This document shows positions 7,842 through 15,882 of a stretch of 34,416 nt of DNA, in pieces. Position 1 is the stretch's first letter. Each line of letters opens with the position of its first letter. The position numbers were made by a program, and so were the translations under genes. The DNA is from Candidatus Methanomethylophilaceae archaeon (GTDB lineage: Archaea > Thermoplasmatota > Thermoplasmata > Methanomassiliicoccales > Methanomethylophilaceae), in assembly GCA_017935945.1 (NCBI GenBank), contig JAGBGN010000056.1, forward strand, positions 1 through 34,416, read 5' to 3'. Under the pieces are notes generated by a model. That model was given only the letters and a program-made list of their open reading frames with translations. It was not told the origin of the DNA and did no database searches.

Positions 7842-9868
7842 CATCTTCCTCCCCCTGTGACGTCCATCCTGGAGCCTGGCGTACCTTGGAACCCCATGGG
7901 CCTGCCGAACCCAGTGTATGTAATCTCCAATCTGGAGACGATGTCCTTGCCGTGGTTCACTATGGTCTCACGGGACTCCTCTGACTCCACCCTTATGTCC
8001 GTGGCGTTCTGTGACACCAGCAGGTCGATCACCATCTTGTTGCAATGGGAATCGGCGAATCTGACCGCGGAATCCAGGTTGTCGAACAGGTGCCTCCCGT
8101 CCTGCACGAACACCTCGTATGGCGAGGCGATGTCGTCCAGATCCTCGGGACGAATGAGTGCCGTGGTGGTCTCGGAAAGCATCGCGGATATCGCACCGAC
8201 GGCGTTGCCCACGTCTGAGTGCGGCTGTGTGAGTATCTCGGTATCGATCACCTCGCCGATCCAGCCGGTGTACACGGCCGAAGGTGCACCGATCCCGATG
8301 ATCGGCTTGTTCAGGTGCAACCTGCATCCGAAATCGATCCCGTCCAGACCGGAGACGGCCTTGTCCAGCAGGTTGTCTCCCGCAGGACCCATCTCGTCGG
8401 TCCCTATCTCCTCCATCATCAGGTCCCTCACCAGCTCCCTGCACAGTTTGGACCTGATCGTCCTGCGGGTGGCGTCTATGAAATCATCCAATTCCATCCC
8501 GGACCTCGCGGCCAGGTACCTCGCGGCCGCCTGGGATGCATCCGAATCGAACTCTGTGTAGATGCCCAGGACATGCAACAGGTCCGTGGGTGTGAAACCG
8601 ATCCTCTGGACGAGGCCCCTGCCCTCCAACCAGGTTGCGGATATCGACGTCGGGTACACCCCCATCGCCACAGCCGCCTGGGTGATCGTCATGGGGCGTT
8701 CGGCTATGAGTTCCATGAACCTGCTATCAGTCTGGTTCAGCTTGTCCCTCTCCATGGGTGCCCTCACCGGCGTGAACAGCTCATTGTCGAGGATCACGCA
8801 CGAGATATCACGGGACGGCCTCCTCAATGGCGTGGCGGTCGATGCCACGGATTCCAGATGCTCCCTTATGCCGGACCACCTGGATGATGCGACGCACATG
8901 GGGACCACACGGGAAGGGTCCAGGACTATGTCGGGACCGTTCACTAGTATGCGGCTGTCCCCTCCGATACCGGAGGTGGATATCCTCGCAGCGACGATGT
9001 GCGTGCGCCTGCCACCGATGGTCATACCCTCGGACGACAACCTGGGACGGCCATCGCGGATGACTCCTATGTCCGTGGTCGTACCGCCCATGTCCAGGAC
9101 CACTGCATCCCTGCGACCCGTCATGGTCATGGCACCTATGAGACTGGCGGATGGTCCGGACAGCACGGTCTCCACCGGTTTCTCCCTGGCCATGTCCTCG
9201 CTCATAAGGGATCCGTTGCCCCTCACTATATGTATCGGGATATCCAGACCGAACTCGGACAGAACCCCCCTCACAGAACGGATGAGTTCTTCCATCACTG
9301 GCATGAGGCGGGCGTTCATGATGCATGTGGACACACGCTCGTTGAAACCAAGTGATGCGGACAGCTCGTGACCGCAGACCGCCGGGATCCCCAGGATCTC
9401 CCTGGCCATCGCCTTGACGGTCCTCTCGTGGTCCGGATTGCGGATGGCGAAGAGCCCGTTCACCGCCACGGCATCCACCTCGTCCACCACCGACCTCAGG
9501 AAAACCTCCACGGAGTCCGTGTCCAGGGAGGATTCCTCGGCCCCATGGCCGTTATGACCGCCATCCACGACCACCTTCCTATCGACCGGGACCGTCCCAC
9601 CGTAATCCTTGCCTATACACACCAATGCTACCCTACAACCCCTGCCCTCCACGACGGAGTTGGTAGCCAGCGTGGATGACAACGAGACAAGAGAAACCTC
9701 GGACAGTGCCTCGCGCCCTATGCCCTGCAACGCACCGCGTATCCCTATGGAGAGGTCGCCGTGCGTGGTCGGGGACTTGGCCTTGGCCAGGACCCTGCCC
9801 GTCTCCATCTCCAAGATGACCGCATCGGTGTTCGTCCCACCGGTGTCCAGTCCCAATCCTATGCTCAT
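7841..9868 (-). CDS. Hydantoinase/oxoprolinase family protein (HyuA-like)
   Basis: The 675-residue protein begins with the actin-like ATPase phosphate loop GLGLDTGGTNTDAVIL and has the second loop VVLDMGGTTTDIGVI, both diagnostic of HyuA/5-oxoprolinase-A proteins, which open hydantoin or oxoproline rings using ATP. No HyuB (methylhydantoinase B) follows; instead the MetV-like gene overlaps its end. The solo arrangement suggests a role other than classical hydantoin hydrolysis, for example in an ATP-dependent activation step, but that is inference. A TATA-like AGTTTATCCG about 25 nt before the ATG suggests a leaderless mRNA. Confidence 0.82.
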   Translation of the reverse strand: MSIGLGLDTGGTNTDAVILEMETGRVLAKAKSPTTHGDLSIGIRGALQGIGREALSEVSLVSLSSTLATNSVVEGRGCRVALVCIGKDYGGTVPVDRKVVVDGGHNGHGAEESSLDTDSVEVFLRSVVDEVDAVAVNGLFAIRNPDHERTVKAMAREILGIPAVCGHELSASLGFNERVSTCIMNARLMPVMEELIRSVRGVLSEFGLDIPIHIVRGNGSLMSEDMAREKPVETVLSGPSASLIGAMTMTGRRDAVVLDMGGTTTDIGVIRDGRPRLSSEGMTIGGRRTHIVAARISTSGIGGDSRILVNGPDIVLDPSRVVPMCVASSRWSGIREHLESVASTATPLRRPSRDISCVILDNELFTPVRAPMERDKLNQTDSRFMELIAERPMTITQAAVAMGVYPTSISATWLEGRGLVQRIGFTPTDLLHVLGIYTEFDSDASQAAARYLAARSGMELDDFIDATRRTIRSKLCRELVRDLMMEEIGTDEMGPAGDNLLDKAVSGLDGIDFGCRLHLNKPIIGIGAPSAVYTGWIGEVIDTEILTQPHSDVGNAVGAISAMLSETTTALIRPEDLDDIASPYEVFVQDGRHLFDNLDSAVRFADSHCNKMVIDLLVSQNATDIRVESEESRETIVNHGKDIVSRLEITYTGFGRPMGFQGTPGSRMDVTGGGR

Positions 9869-9987
9869 GCCGGGGTCATCGGCTGTCGGACGGATAAACT
9901 GTTCTAATGACCCTCCCCCGATTGGTTGCCATCGGGAAATGTATTTATTGGTATCAGGATAGGGCCCCTGAAAGAAGGTAGACAGAA

Positions 9988-10935
9988 ATGTCAGAGAAAC
10001 TCGATCTCATTGCAGTTGAGGACATCAAGGTGTCCAAGGGAATGACCGTTGACCAGATGTTGAAAGCCATGGGACGTGCGGGAGGATTCACCGCACAGAA
10101 ACTCGCGGATGCAACCGACATCGTCGAGAACATGGTCAAGAAGGAGGGCTGCCTCAAGGTCCTGTCCTTCCCCGCATGCATCATGGCAACCGGAACCCGC
10201 GGTGTCATCGTCGACATGGTCAAGAACAAGATGGTCGACCTCATCATCACCACCTGCGGAACCCTGGATCACGACCTCTCCAGGACATTCGCCGAGTACT
10301 ACAAGGGCGACTTCATGATGGACGATGCCATGCTCAGGGATGAGTACGAGATCAGCAGGCTCGGAAACGTCCTCGTTCCCGATGCATGCTACGGAGAGGT
10401 CCTCGAGGAGAACCTCCTCCCCATGTTCGACGAGATCTTCGCCGAGACCCAGTCCCTCTCCACCCACGAGATCATCGACCAGGTCGGTGCAAGGCTCGAC
10501 AACGAGGACTCCCTGCTCTACCAGTGCCACAAGAACGGTGTCCCCATCTTCGTCCCCGGAATCACCGACGGATCCTTCGGATGCCAGCTCTGGATGTACT
10601 ACCAGATGCACAGGAAGCTCAGGATCGACCTCATGGCCGACGAGCAGATGCTCTCCGAGATGACCAACGATGCCGAGACCATGGGCGCCATCATCATCGG
10701 AGGAGGAATCTCCAAGCACCACGTCATCTGGTGGAGCCAGTTCCGTGGTGGACTCGACTACTGCATCTACCTCACCACCGCACAGGAGTTCGACGGATCC
10801 CTGTCCGGTGCCCAGATCAGGGAGGCAGTCTCCTGGGGTAAGGTCAAGGCCGATGCCAGCAAGATGACCGTCGAGGGCGATGCCACCATCTCCCTGCCCC
10901 TCATCTACGCAGGCCTCGTCGAAAGGGTGCTCTGA
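9988..10935 (+). CDS. dys: Deoxyhypusine synthase
   Basis: Transfers the aminobutyl group of spermidine to a lysine of aIF5A, the first step of hypusine formation, using NAD. The 315-residue protein matches the family: TGTRGVIVDMV, TTCGTLDHDLSR, PIFVPGITDGSFG, IIIGGGISKHH and YLTTAQEFDGSLSGAQIREAVSWGKVKADA, in which K285 corresponds to the catalytic lysine. A TATA-like GTATTTATTG near 9939-9950 and AAGGT before the ATG support the start. The next gene begins 2 bases after its stop. Confidence 0.95.
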   Translation: MSEKLDLIAVEDIKVSKGMTVDQMLKAMGRAGGFTAQKLADATDIVENMVKKEGCLKVLSFPACIMATGTRGVIVDMVKNKMVDLIITTCGTLDHDLSRTFAEYYKGDFMMDDAMLRDEYEISRLGNVLVPDACYGEVLEENLLPMFDEIFAETQSLSTHEIIDQVGARLDNEDSLLYQCHKNGVPIFVPGITDGSFGCQLWMYYQMHRKLRIDLMADEQMLSEMTNDAETMGAIIIGGGISKHHVIWWSQFRGGLDYCIYLTTAQEFDGSLSGAQIREAVSWGKVKADASKMTVEGDATISLPLIYAGLVERVL

Positions 10936-10937
10936 AC

Positions 10938-11915
10938 ATGGACAAGCTCCTGGTGCTGCCCGGCGACGGCATAGGCCCGTCCGTCGTCAAGTCCGCCATC
11001 GATGTCCTGGACATACTGGTGGATGGACTCGAGATCGTCTACTCGGAGATAGGGTTCTCCGCCTACGAGTCGACGGGGCAGCACCTCCCCTATGAGACAT
11101 TGGACCTCACAGGGGAATGCCGCAACATCCTATCCGGACCTGTCCACAACACATCCGACAGGCGCAGTCCACTGGACACCCTCAAGCTCCAACTGGACCT
11201 GTACGCCGTGATGAGGAGGTTCAAGACCCTGTCGCCTGACATGGGATCGCCCGAGATGGACGTGACCCTCTGGGCCAGCAACGCCACGCTCGGACAGGAC
11301 ATCATCGAGACCAGGGACATGGAGGGCATCACCATCAACAAGTACATCAGGTCCTCCTCGTACAGCAGGATGATGGGCAAGGCACTCTCGGAAATGGAGT
11401 CCAAGGACAAGAGGAGGGTGGTCTGTGCGGTCCGCTCGGACCTCCTCCCCGAGTCCAGCCAACTCTTCAGGGACAGCTTCGAGTCGCTCTTCGTCAACTC
11501 CGTCTACGACACGGATGTTATGAACATCGACAGGTGGGCCTCGTCTGTGGTCAGGAACCCCCATCTCACGGAATTCCTGATCTGCGCCGACCTGTACAGC
11601 CATGTGGCTGCCGGACTACTCGCAGGGATGACCGGTGGGAACCACCTGTCCCCCATCGCGTACGTCGGGGACACCAACAACCTGTACATCCCGGGTCACA
11701 TGGAGAGCTTCAACGATGTTCCCAAGGACTACCTCAACCCCACATCCGCGATCATGGCCGTGTCACAGGCCATATTCGACATGGGGTACAGGAAAGAGGC
11801 GGACGATGTCGTCAACGCCCTTGTCGAAACGTACTCGGCAGGGCACAAGACCCCGGAACTCGGCGGAGACCTCACGACAGAGGAATTCACCCGCAGGGTC
11901 ATATCCAACCTCTGA
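10938..11915 (+). CDS. Degenerate isocitrate/isopropylmalate dehydrogenase-family protein
   Basis: The 325-residue protein has the family fold signature from the N-terminal VLPGDGIGPSVV through LDLYAVMRR to YLNPTSAIMAVSQAIF. Compared by eye with isopropylmalate dehydrogenase, many catalytic positions differ: the DKAN-type motif reads VRSD (Lys to Arg, Asn to Asp), the GDILSD motif reads YSHVAAG (metal Asp residues to His and Gly), the HGSAPD motif reads HMESFND, and the VRELTGG tyrosine/arginine region is absent. A standard metal-dependent oxidative decarboxylation therefore looks unlikely. It is 2 bases from deoxyhypusine synthase, so they are probably co-transcribed. The family is clear, the activity unknown. 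Confidence 0.75.
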   Translation: MDKLLVLPGDGIGPSVVKSAIDVLDILVDGLEIVYSEIGFSAYESTGQHLPYETLDLTGECRNILSGPVHNTSDRRSPLDTLKLQLDLYAVMRRFKTLSPDMGSPEMDVTLWASNATLGQDIIETRDMEGITINKYIRSSSYSRMMGKALSEMESKDKRRVVCAVRSDLLPESSQLFRDSFESLFVNSVYDTDVMNIDRWASSVVRNPHLTEFLICADLYSHVAAGLLAGMTGGNHLSPIAYVGDTNNLYIPGHMESFNDVPKDYLNPTSAIMAVSQAIFDMGYRKEADDVVNALVETYSAGHKTPELGGDLTTEEFTRRVISNL

Positions 11916-11993
11916 CCGACGGTTCCGAAGAAACCCCTTCAGGTGACATATCTTTATGCTAAACCATCCATACATCGGATGGAGTATCAGAAC

Positions 11994-13040
11994 ATGATTG
12001 ATGCAGGACACAGAGCATGTGTTGAAGCGGCCCTCAACCACGAAAAGGCGGACAGGACACCCGTCAACAACTTCGCCCTCGTCACGGCGGCCCGCAGTGC
12101 CGGGATCAAGGTCGACGAGGCCAGATGGAACCCCAAGATCTCCGCCAAGGTTTCAGTGGACTATGCACTCAAGACCAAATCGGATTTCATCAAGCCCATC
12201 CTGGACTCCCAGGTGCCGTTCACAGACCTGGGGATGAAGGTGAACTTCCCCGAAGACGACTACGGTATGATCCCAGGACACATCGTGGAGACCGCAGAGG
12301 ATGTGGATGCACTGGCGCTTTTCGACCCTTCCGTCGCATCCGAATGCCCCAACTTCACCAAGGTCTTCGTCGATGCACTCGAGGAGACATCCCGCATCCT
12401 ACCCGAGGACCTTCACATATGCGGACTCTCCTGGGGACCCATCACCACAGCAGGATACTGCATGGGAACCGAGAACATGATGTTCGCCACGATGATCGAG
12501 CCTGAACTGGTACAGAAACTGATCGGCAAGGTCACCGGACTCGTATCCGATATGCAGACCCGCATGATCGAAGCCGGAGCCACCGTCATGTGGATGGCCG
12601 ACCCGACATCCTCCCAGGACCTGATCTCCCCGGACATGTTCCGCGAGTACTCTCTGAATCCCATCAAGCAGGTCGTTTCCGACGTGAACGCTATGAGCGA
12701 CGTACCCACATTCGTCCACATCTGCGGTAACACACTGGATACCATGAAGATGCTTCCCGAGACCGGTACCGACTGCCTAAGTCTGGACCATGCGGTGGAC
12801 ATCTCCAAGGCCAAGAAGAACGCAGACGGCAAGTTCACCATCATGGGCAACCTGGATCCGGTCAGCCTCATAATGAACGGTACCCCCGAATCCATCAGGA
12901 AGGAGTCCTACGCACTCATCGATGCCGCCGGACAGGATGGCGGATTCATCCTGGCCCCCGGTTGCGAGACTCCGATATCCAGCCCGGACGAGAATGTGCT
13001 GGCCATGGGCCTTGCAGGACGTGATTACTGGTCGAATTGA
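11994..13040 (+). CDS. UroD-family methylcobamide:CoM methyltransferase (MtaA/MtbA type)
   Basis: Members move a methyl group from a methylated corrinoid protein to coenzyme M (methanogenesis) or another thiol. The 348-residue protein has the HxC...C zinc site that activates the thiol: H242 and C244 in FVHICGNT, and C324 in LAPGCETP. It also has NHEKADRTPV near the N-terminus and MGNLDPV, all as in MtaA/MtbA. GGAG 9 nt before the ATG at 11994 supports that start; an ATG at 11979 is possible, about 20-25 nt after a TATA-like CTTTATGCT. No corrinoid protein or substrate methyltransferase adjoins it, so the methyl donor cannot be assigned. Confidence 0.85.
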   Translation: MIDAGHRACVEAALNHEKADRTPVNNFALVTAARSAGIKVDEARWNPKISAKVSVDYALKTKSDFIKPILDSQVPFTDLGMKVNFPEDDYGMIPGHIVETAEDVDALALFDPSVASECPNFTKVFVDALEETSRILPEDLHICGLSWGPITTAGYCMGTENMMFATMIEPELVQKLIGKVTGLVSDMQTRMIEAGATVMWMADPTSSQDLISPDMFREYSLNPIKQVVSDVNAMSDVPTFVHICGNTLDTMKMLPETGTDCLSLDHAVDISKAKKNADGKFTIMGNLDPVSLIMNGTPESIRKESYALIDAAGQDGGFILAPGCETPISSPDENVLAMGLAGRDYWSN

Positions 13041-13103
13041 TCGGTTCACTCTAAACCCCTTATAGTAAACTTTATTAATATCATCTCTATACCATGGATT
13101 AGT

Positions 13104-13190
13104 GCAAGGGTAGTCAAGCATGGCCAACGACGCTAGCTTGAGGGGCTAGTCCTTAGTGGTCCGAGGGTTCAAATCCCTTCCCTTGCACCA
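13104..13190 (+). tRNA. tRNA-Leu, anticodon GAG
   Basis: Acceptor GCAAGGG/CCCTTGC, D stem GTC/GAC, anticodon arm CTAGC-TTGAGGG-GCTAG with U33 and anticodon GAG, an extended variable arm as in class II tRNAs, T arm GAGGG-TTCAAAT-CCCTT, discriminator A and encoded CCA. A TATA-like CTTTATTAATATC lies upstream near 13068-13080. Its 3' end is the attachment site of the adjacent relic element. Confidence 0.95.
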
Positions 13191-13192
13191 AT
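13176..13192 (+). repeat. attL: tRNA-Leu 3' end, first copy of 17-bp direct repeat
   Basis: CCTTCCCTTGCACCAAT, covering the tRNA 3' end and CCA, recurs exactly at 15696-15712. A copy of a tRNA 3' end at the far side of an integrase-bearing segment is the classic mark of tRNA-targeted integration. Confidence 0.8.
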
Positions 13193-13447
13193 TTTTCACT
13201 AGCCAGACATTAGTTTCGGTGCAATGCGCTCGTTGCACAAGCGAAAGCATCGGAATCGTCCTCATTGACGTCCGGAAGACGGAGTGAAAAACTCATGGAA
13301 AGAGAGTCAGAGGATGCCCTCGAAAATAGGCAGTCTGGCGATTTAGAAGAGGTACTTTTGACGGTCGGAACCCCTGATTCTTCGAAGCGGTTTTGGTGCA
13401 ATGCGGGTGATGCGAACCCCCTTGCGGAGGGGGAAGGGAGAGGCATC

Positions 13448-13807
13448 TCACCACCTATCCCTTGCGTCATCGATTGCCTCCCTCTCGCTCACCCTGCAGT
13501 AGTAAAGCTCGGTGGTGCGGGTGCTCTTGTGGCCCATGAGCCTCGAGATCTTCTCCATCTCCATGTGGTTGTCCTTGTAGTGCTGCCCGAACATCCTCCT
13601 GCAGTCCCTGAGCTCGAAGGTGGTGCCCACGGCCTTCGCGACCCTGCCCTTGATCCCTCTGATGGAATTCGAGGACAAATGGCCGAAGTCGCCGCCGAGC
13701 TTGAAGAACAATGCATCGGATGTAGCTCCGTGGGCCGTGAGGAACACAGCCCTGTGGAAGAGGTCATCCGCAACAGGAGTAAGAACAATTCCAATTGATG
13801 GAATAGT
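13448..13807 (-). pseudogene. Tyrosine recombinase (integrase), C-terminal fragment
   Basis: The frame encodes FLTAHG, then TTFELRDCRRMFGQHY (the HxLR box region, with Phe where His is usual) and ISRLMGHKSTRTTELYY, containing the LGH box and the probable nucleophile Tyr. The N-terminal domain and the first catalytic Arg box are missing: the frame is closed by a stop at 13808-13810, just 4 bases from the repeat array that precedes the Fic gene. The first available start is a GTG at 13747, which would give about 99 residues. It is most likely a remnant of the element's integrase, truncated when the Fic segment arrived; a role as a split integrase half is less likely. Confidence 0.75.
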
Positions 13808-13813
13808 TTATTC

Positions 13814-13857
13814 ACCCTACCAATACCCTACCATTACCTTACCAGTTTGGTAGGGTA
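13814..13857. repeat. 11-bp repeat array upstream of fic
   Basis: Three direct units, ACCCTACCAAT (13814-13824), ACCCTACCATT and ACCTTACCAGT, are followed by an inverted unit TTGGTAGGGTA (13847-13857). The inverted unit runs directly into the fic TATA box (13856-13864), so a protein binding here would block the promoter. The same design follows the gene. Confidence 0.85.
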
Positions 13858-13864
13858 TATATAA
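13856..13864 (+). promoter_or_regulatory. TATA box of fic gene
   Basis: TATATATAA about 25 nt before the fic ATG implies a leaderless transcript. It overlaps the last unit of the repeat array. Confidence 0.65.
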
Positions 13865-13884
13865 CTATTCTACTATGACCTTTC

Positions 13885-15162
13885 ATGCATCTTCCAAGAA
13901 ATCCTCCAAAAATCGAATCGATTTTATCAAACGAACAGAAATCAAAGGATATACCGTCTGAAGAAATCAAGGAATATGCAAAAGAATTCAATAAAAAATA
14001 TCTTCACTGGTCGGAGGTACGTTTAAGAGATACCGGATCTTTCGATCCGGATATAGTTTGGGCCAGAATGAAACTGGTACGCATGGATAACAGTACGACC
14101 GTAATTTTCGGAAAAACACGTTATCATTATTACATATCAGACAGGATTATGAAGATGTTGCACGAGTTCGATATGAGGGCAACGGTAGGTCTGTTCCCTG
14201 ATACTATCGATTCACATAGGAAGGCCTATTATTCAGTCAGTTCGCTGATGGAGGAATCTATCGCTTCAAGTCAGATGGAAGGTGCGGTTACCACAACCAA
14301 GAAAGCCAAGGAGATGCTGCGCAAGAACATCCGCCCGAAGGACAAATCGGAAAGGATGATTGTGAATAATTACAGAGCGATGCTATTCATCAAGGATCAT
14401 AATAATCAACAGCTTTCGCCTGAATTCATCAAAGATATACACAATATTGTGACGGAGGGCACTTTAGAAGAAAGATATATGGGTAAATTCCGTGACAATG
14501 ACGACGTCGTTGTCCAGGATTCTCTTTCAGGAGAAGTATTCCATCAGCCCATACCGAGGGATCAGATAGACTCGGCAATTCAGCAGCTTTGCGATTTTAT
14601 CAATGATGAAAGCGAATTCTTGCATCCGATCATTAAAGGAATAATCTTGCATTATGCGATTGCATTCATACATCCGTTCGAAGATGGTAACGGGCGTGTT
14701 GCACGTACGCTATTCTATTGGTACGAATTGAAGAGCGGATATTGGCTCATGGAGTATCTGGCTCTGTCCAGATACATAAAGGACCATAAGGGGAAATATG
14801 AGGAATCATACGTGTTTGGAGAATCCGATGGAAATGACATGACCTATTTCATTCTGTACAATTTGAAGGCTCTTATGGATTCAGTCGACAAATTCGAAGA
14901 ATATCTTAAGAGGAAAATAGAAGAAGAACGTATGATGAAGACGAAGCTCTCTGATTACGGTCTGAATGATAGACAGATCAGAGTAGTTACAAGTCTGATG
15001 AATGGCGGTACGGTAACAGTGAGATCTGTGGAGAATCAGTACATGGTATCATTGAATACTGCAAGAGCCGACATCAGAACTTTGGTCGATATGGGATTAT
15101 TGACTGAGACTGGAAGAGAAGTCAATATGAAGGTTTATTCTTGGTCAGGAAAGAAGATCTGA
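13885..15162 (+). CDS. Fic-family AMP transferase with N-terminal inhibitory motif and C-terminal winged helix
   Basis: Fic proteins transfer AMP (or another nucleotide part) to target proteins. The 425-residue protein has an N-terminal Fic_N-like region, the full active motif HPFEDGNGRVAR (263-274) and the inhibitory pattern S-x3-E-G (S128, E132, G133), where the Glu blocks ATP binding, so it is self-inhibited as in class II Fic proteins. The C-terminal part (about 350-425) reads as a winged helix (NDRQIRVVTSLMNGGTVTVR and following), suggesting DNA binding. The gene is intact, AT-rich compared with its neighbours, and lies inside a relic integrated element between matching repeat arrays; all of this suggests transfer. 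Autoregulation through the arrays is inferred. Confidence 0.88.
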   Translation: MHLPRNPPKIESILSNEQKSKDIPSEEIKEYAKEFNKKYLHWSEVRLRDTGSFDPDIVWARMKLVRMDNSTTVIFGKTRYHYYISDRIMKMLHEFDMRATVGLFPDTIDSHRKAYYSVSSLMEESIASSQMEGAVTTTKKAKEMLRKNIRPKDKSERMIVNNYRAMLFIKDHNNQQLSPEFIKDIHNIVTEGTLEERYMGKFRDNDDVVVQDSLSGEVFHQPIPRDQIDSAIQQLCDFINDESEFLHPIIKGIILHYAIAFIHPFEDGNGRVARTLFYWYELKSGYWLMEYLALSRYIKDHKGKYEESYVFGESDGNDMTYFILYNLKALMDSVDKFEEYLKRKIEEERMMKTKLSDYGLNDRQIRVVTSLMNGGTVTVRSVENQYMVSLNTARADIRTLVDMGLLTETGREVNMKVYSWSGKKI

Positions 15163-15163
15163 T

Positions 15164-15202
15164 ACCCTACCAATACCCTACCAATACCCTACCAATTTGG
15201 TA
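15164..15202. repeat. 11-bp repeat array downstream of fic
   Basis: Three exact ACCCTACCAAT units (15164-15196) begin one base after the fic stop and end in TTGGTA, forming an ACCAATTTGGT palindrome. It mirrors the upstream array in unit, copy number and order. The following 150 bases (15204-15354) are AT-rich with nothing I can name. Confidence 0.85.
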
Positions 15203-15357
15203 TTATAATCAAGTATTGAATAAGAATAGGCTAAGTTTTGGAAAGGTTTTCACACCCCTAGTCGTCAATCGCAAGCAGTTGAAAAAGCTTATCAGCGATT
15301 TTATGACTTTGTGTATCTATCCAGTATATGATACGATACGCTTCAATCATCCCTTAA

Positions 15358-15546
15358 TCCAAGGATAGAATCCTCCATACCCTCCCTTCGGCTGACATAG
15401 TCGCATTGTCTATTTCCGATACCGAAAAGGAGATAATCGACGCCATCAAGGGGGACCCATACATCAAATTACACGATCTTTCGGTCCGTCTGGAGTACAG
15501 CGAGGGTCAGATCAAACGCGGGATTGCCAAGCTGAAAGAGGGGGGA
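15358..15546 (+). pseudogene. Helix-turn-helix fragment
   Basis: After a stop at 15355-15357 the frame reads SISDTEKEIIDAIKGD, then YIKLHDLSVRLEYSEG and QIKRGIAKLKEGG. This is the usual winged-helix pattern found at the C-terminus of AlbA_2/ATP-binding or Fic-like regulators, here without any preceding domain. After KEGGSY the frame runs into unrelated repeat sequence. I read it as the end of a broken gene inside the relic element. A small functional regulator starting at TTG 15406 cannot be excluded. Confidence 0.5.
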
Positions 15547-15695
15547 TCCTATCAAGGGTTGAAAACAAGGAGAATTGGTTTTCATTTGCACCAAAAAAAT
15601 AAGGGGGTTTCGGTGCAAGGGTGGCGATGCGAATGGGTCCAAAAATGGCGATTTTCGGGCCTTTTCCCTATATGCTGGATGGGGGGTTGTGCATA

Positions 15696-15712
15696 CCTTC
15701 CCTTGCACCAAT
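15696..15712 (+). repeat. attR: second copy of tRNA-Leu 3' end
   Basis: Exact 17-bp copy of 13176-13192. An inverted partner GGTGCAAGGG stands about 85 bases upstream (15616-15625) and could pair with CCCTTGCACC, recalling the acceptor stem. No complete tRNA can be folded from 15612-15712. Confidence 0.75.
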
Positions 15713-15826
15713 ATTTCTCCAACTTGGTGCTTCGGTTCATTCTTCATCGAAACATTTCCATCATCACAACCGCACGATGATGACGCATCCATGAGCCCAT
15801 CGTGTGGTCATGGCAACGATTCTTGA

Positions 15827-15867
15827 GAAAAAAGGAAAAATGCACCGGGCCCATCGAGGACCCGATG
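15827..15867 (-). terminator. Terminator after the Na+/Ca2+ exchanger
   Basis: On the minus strand a CATCG/CGATG stem (15852-15856 with 15863-15867, 6-nt loop) is followed by T-rich TTTTTCCTTTTTT, about 16 bases past the exchanger stop. Confidence 0.6.
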
Positions 15868-15882
15868 CCTGTTTCGAACGGT

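Larger units (their letters stand above)
13193..15712. mobile_element. Relic integrative element at tRNA-Leu (about 2.5 kb)
   Basis: The segment lies between the tRNA-Leu 3' end and a second exact 17-bp copy of it. It contains an integrase C-terminal fragment, a Fic gene with AT-rich codon use unlike the GC-rich neighbours, and a short HTH fragment; no replication gene is left. Three related motifs with core GGTGCAA (around 13215, 13394 and 15614; the last two continue to GATGCGAA about 10 bases later) lie near its ends and echo the tRNA 5' sequence, suggesting repeated insertion and decay at this site. Confidence 0.7.

Noticed and set aside
7662-8561. A 299-residue open frame opposite the hydantoinase-like gene
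   Set aside because: It is Ser/Pro-rich, has no motif, and runs across the junction of two real genes on the other strand.
9991-10722. A 243-residue open frame antisense to deoxyhypusine synthase
   Set aside because: It mirrors the strong codon bias of the true gene; its protein is low-complexity Val/Leu/Asp/Gly-rich and has no recognisable motif.
13814-15202. Possible CRISPR repeats around fic
   Set aside because: Units are only 11 bp, directly joined with no spacers, and no cas genes are present.
15612-15712. Possible second tRNA-Leu gene at the right end of the relic element
   Set aside because: The ends could pair like an acceptor stem, but there is no anticodon arm or T loop; only the 3' tRNA copy is convincing.
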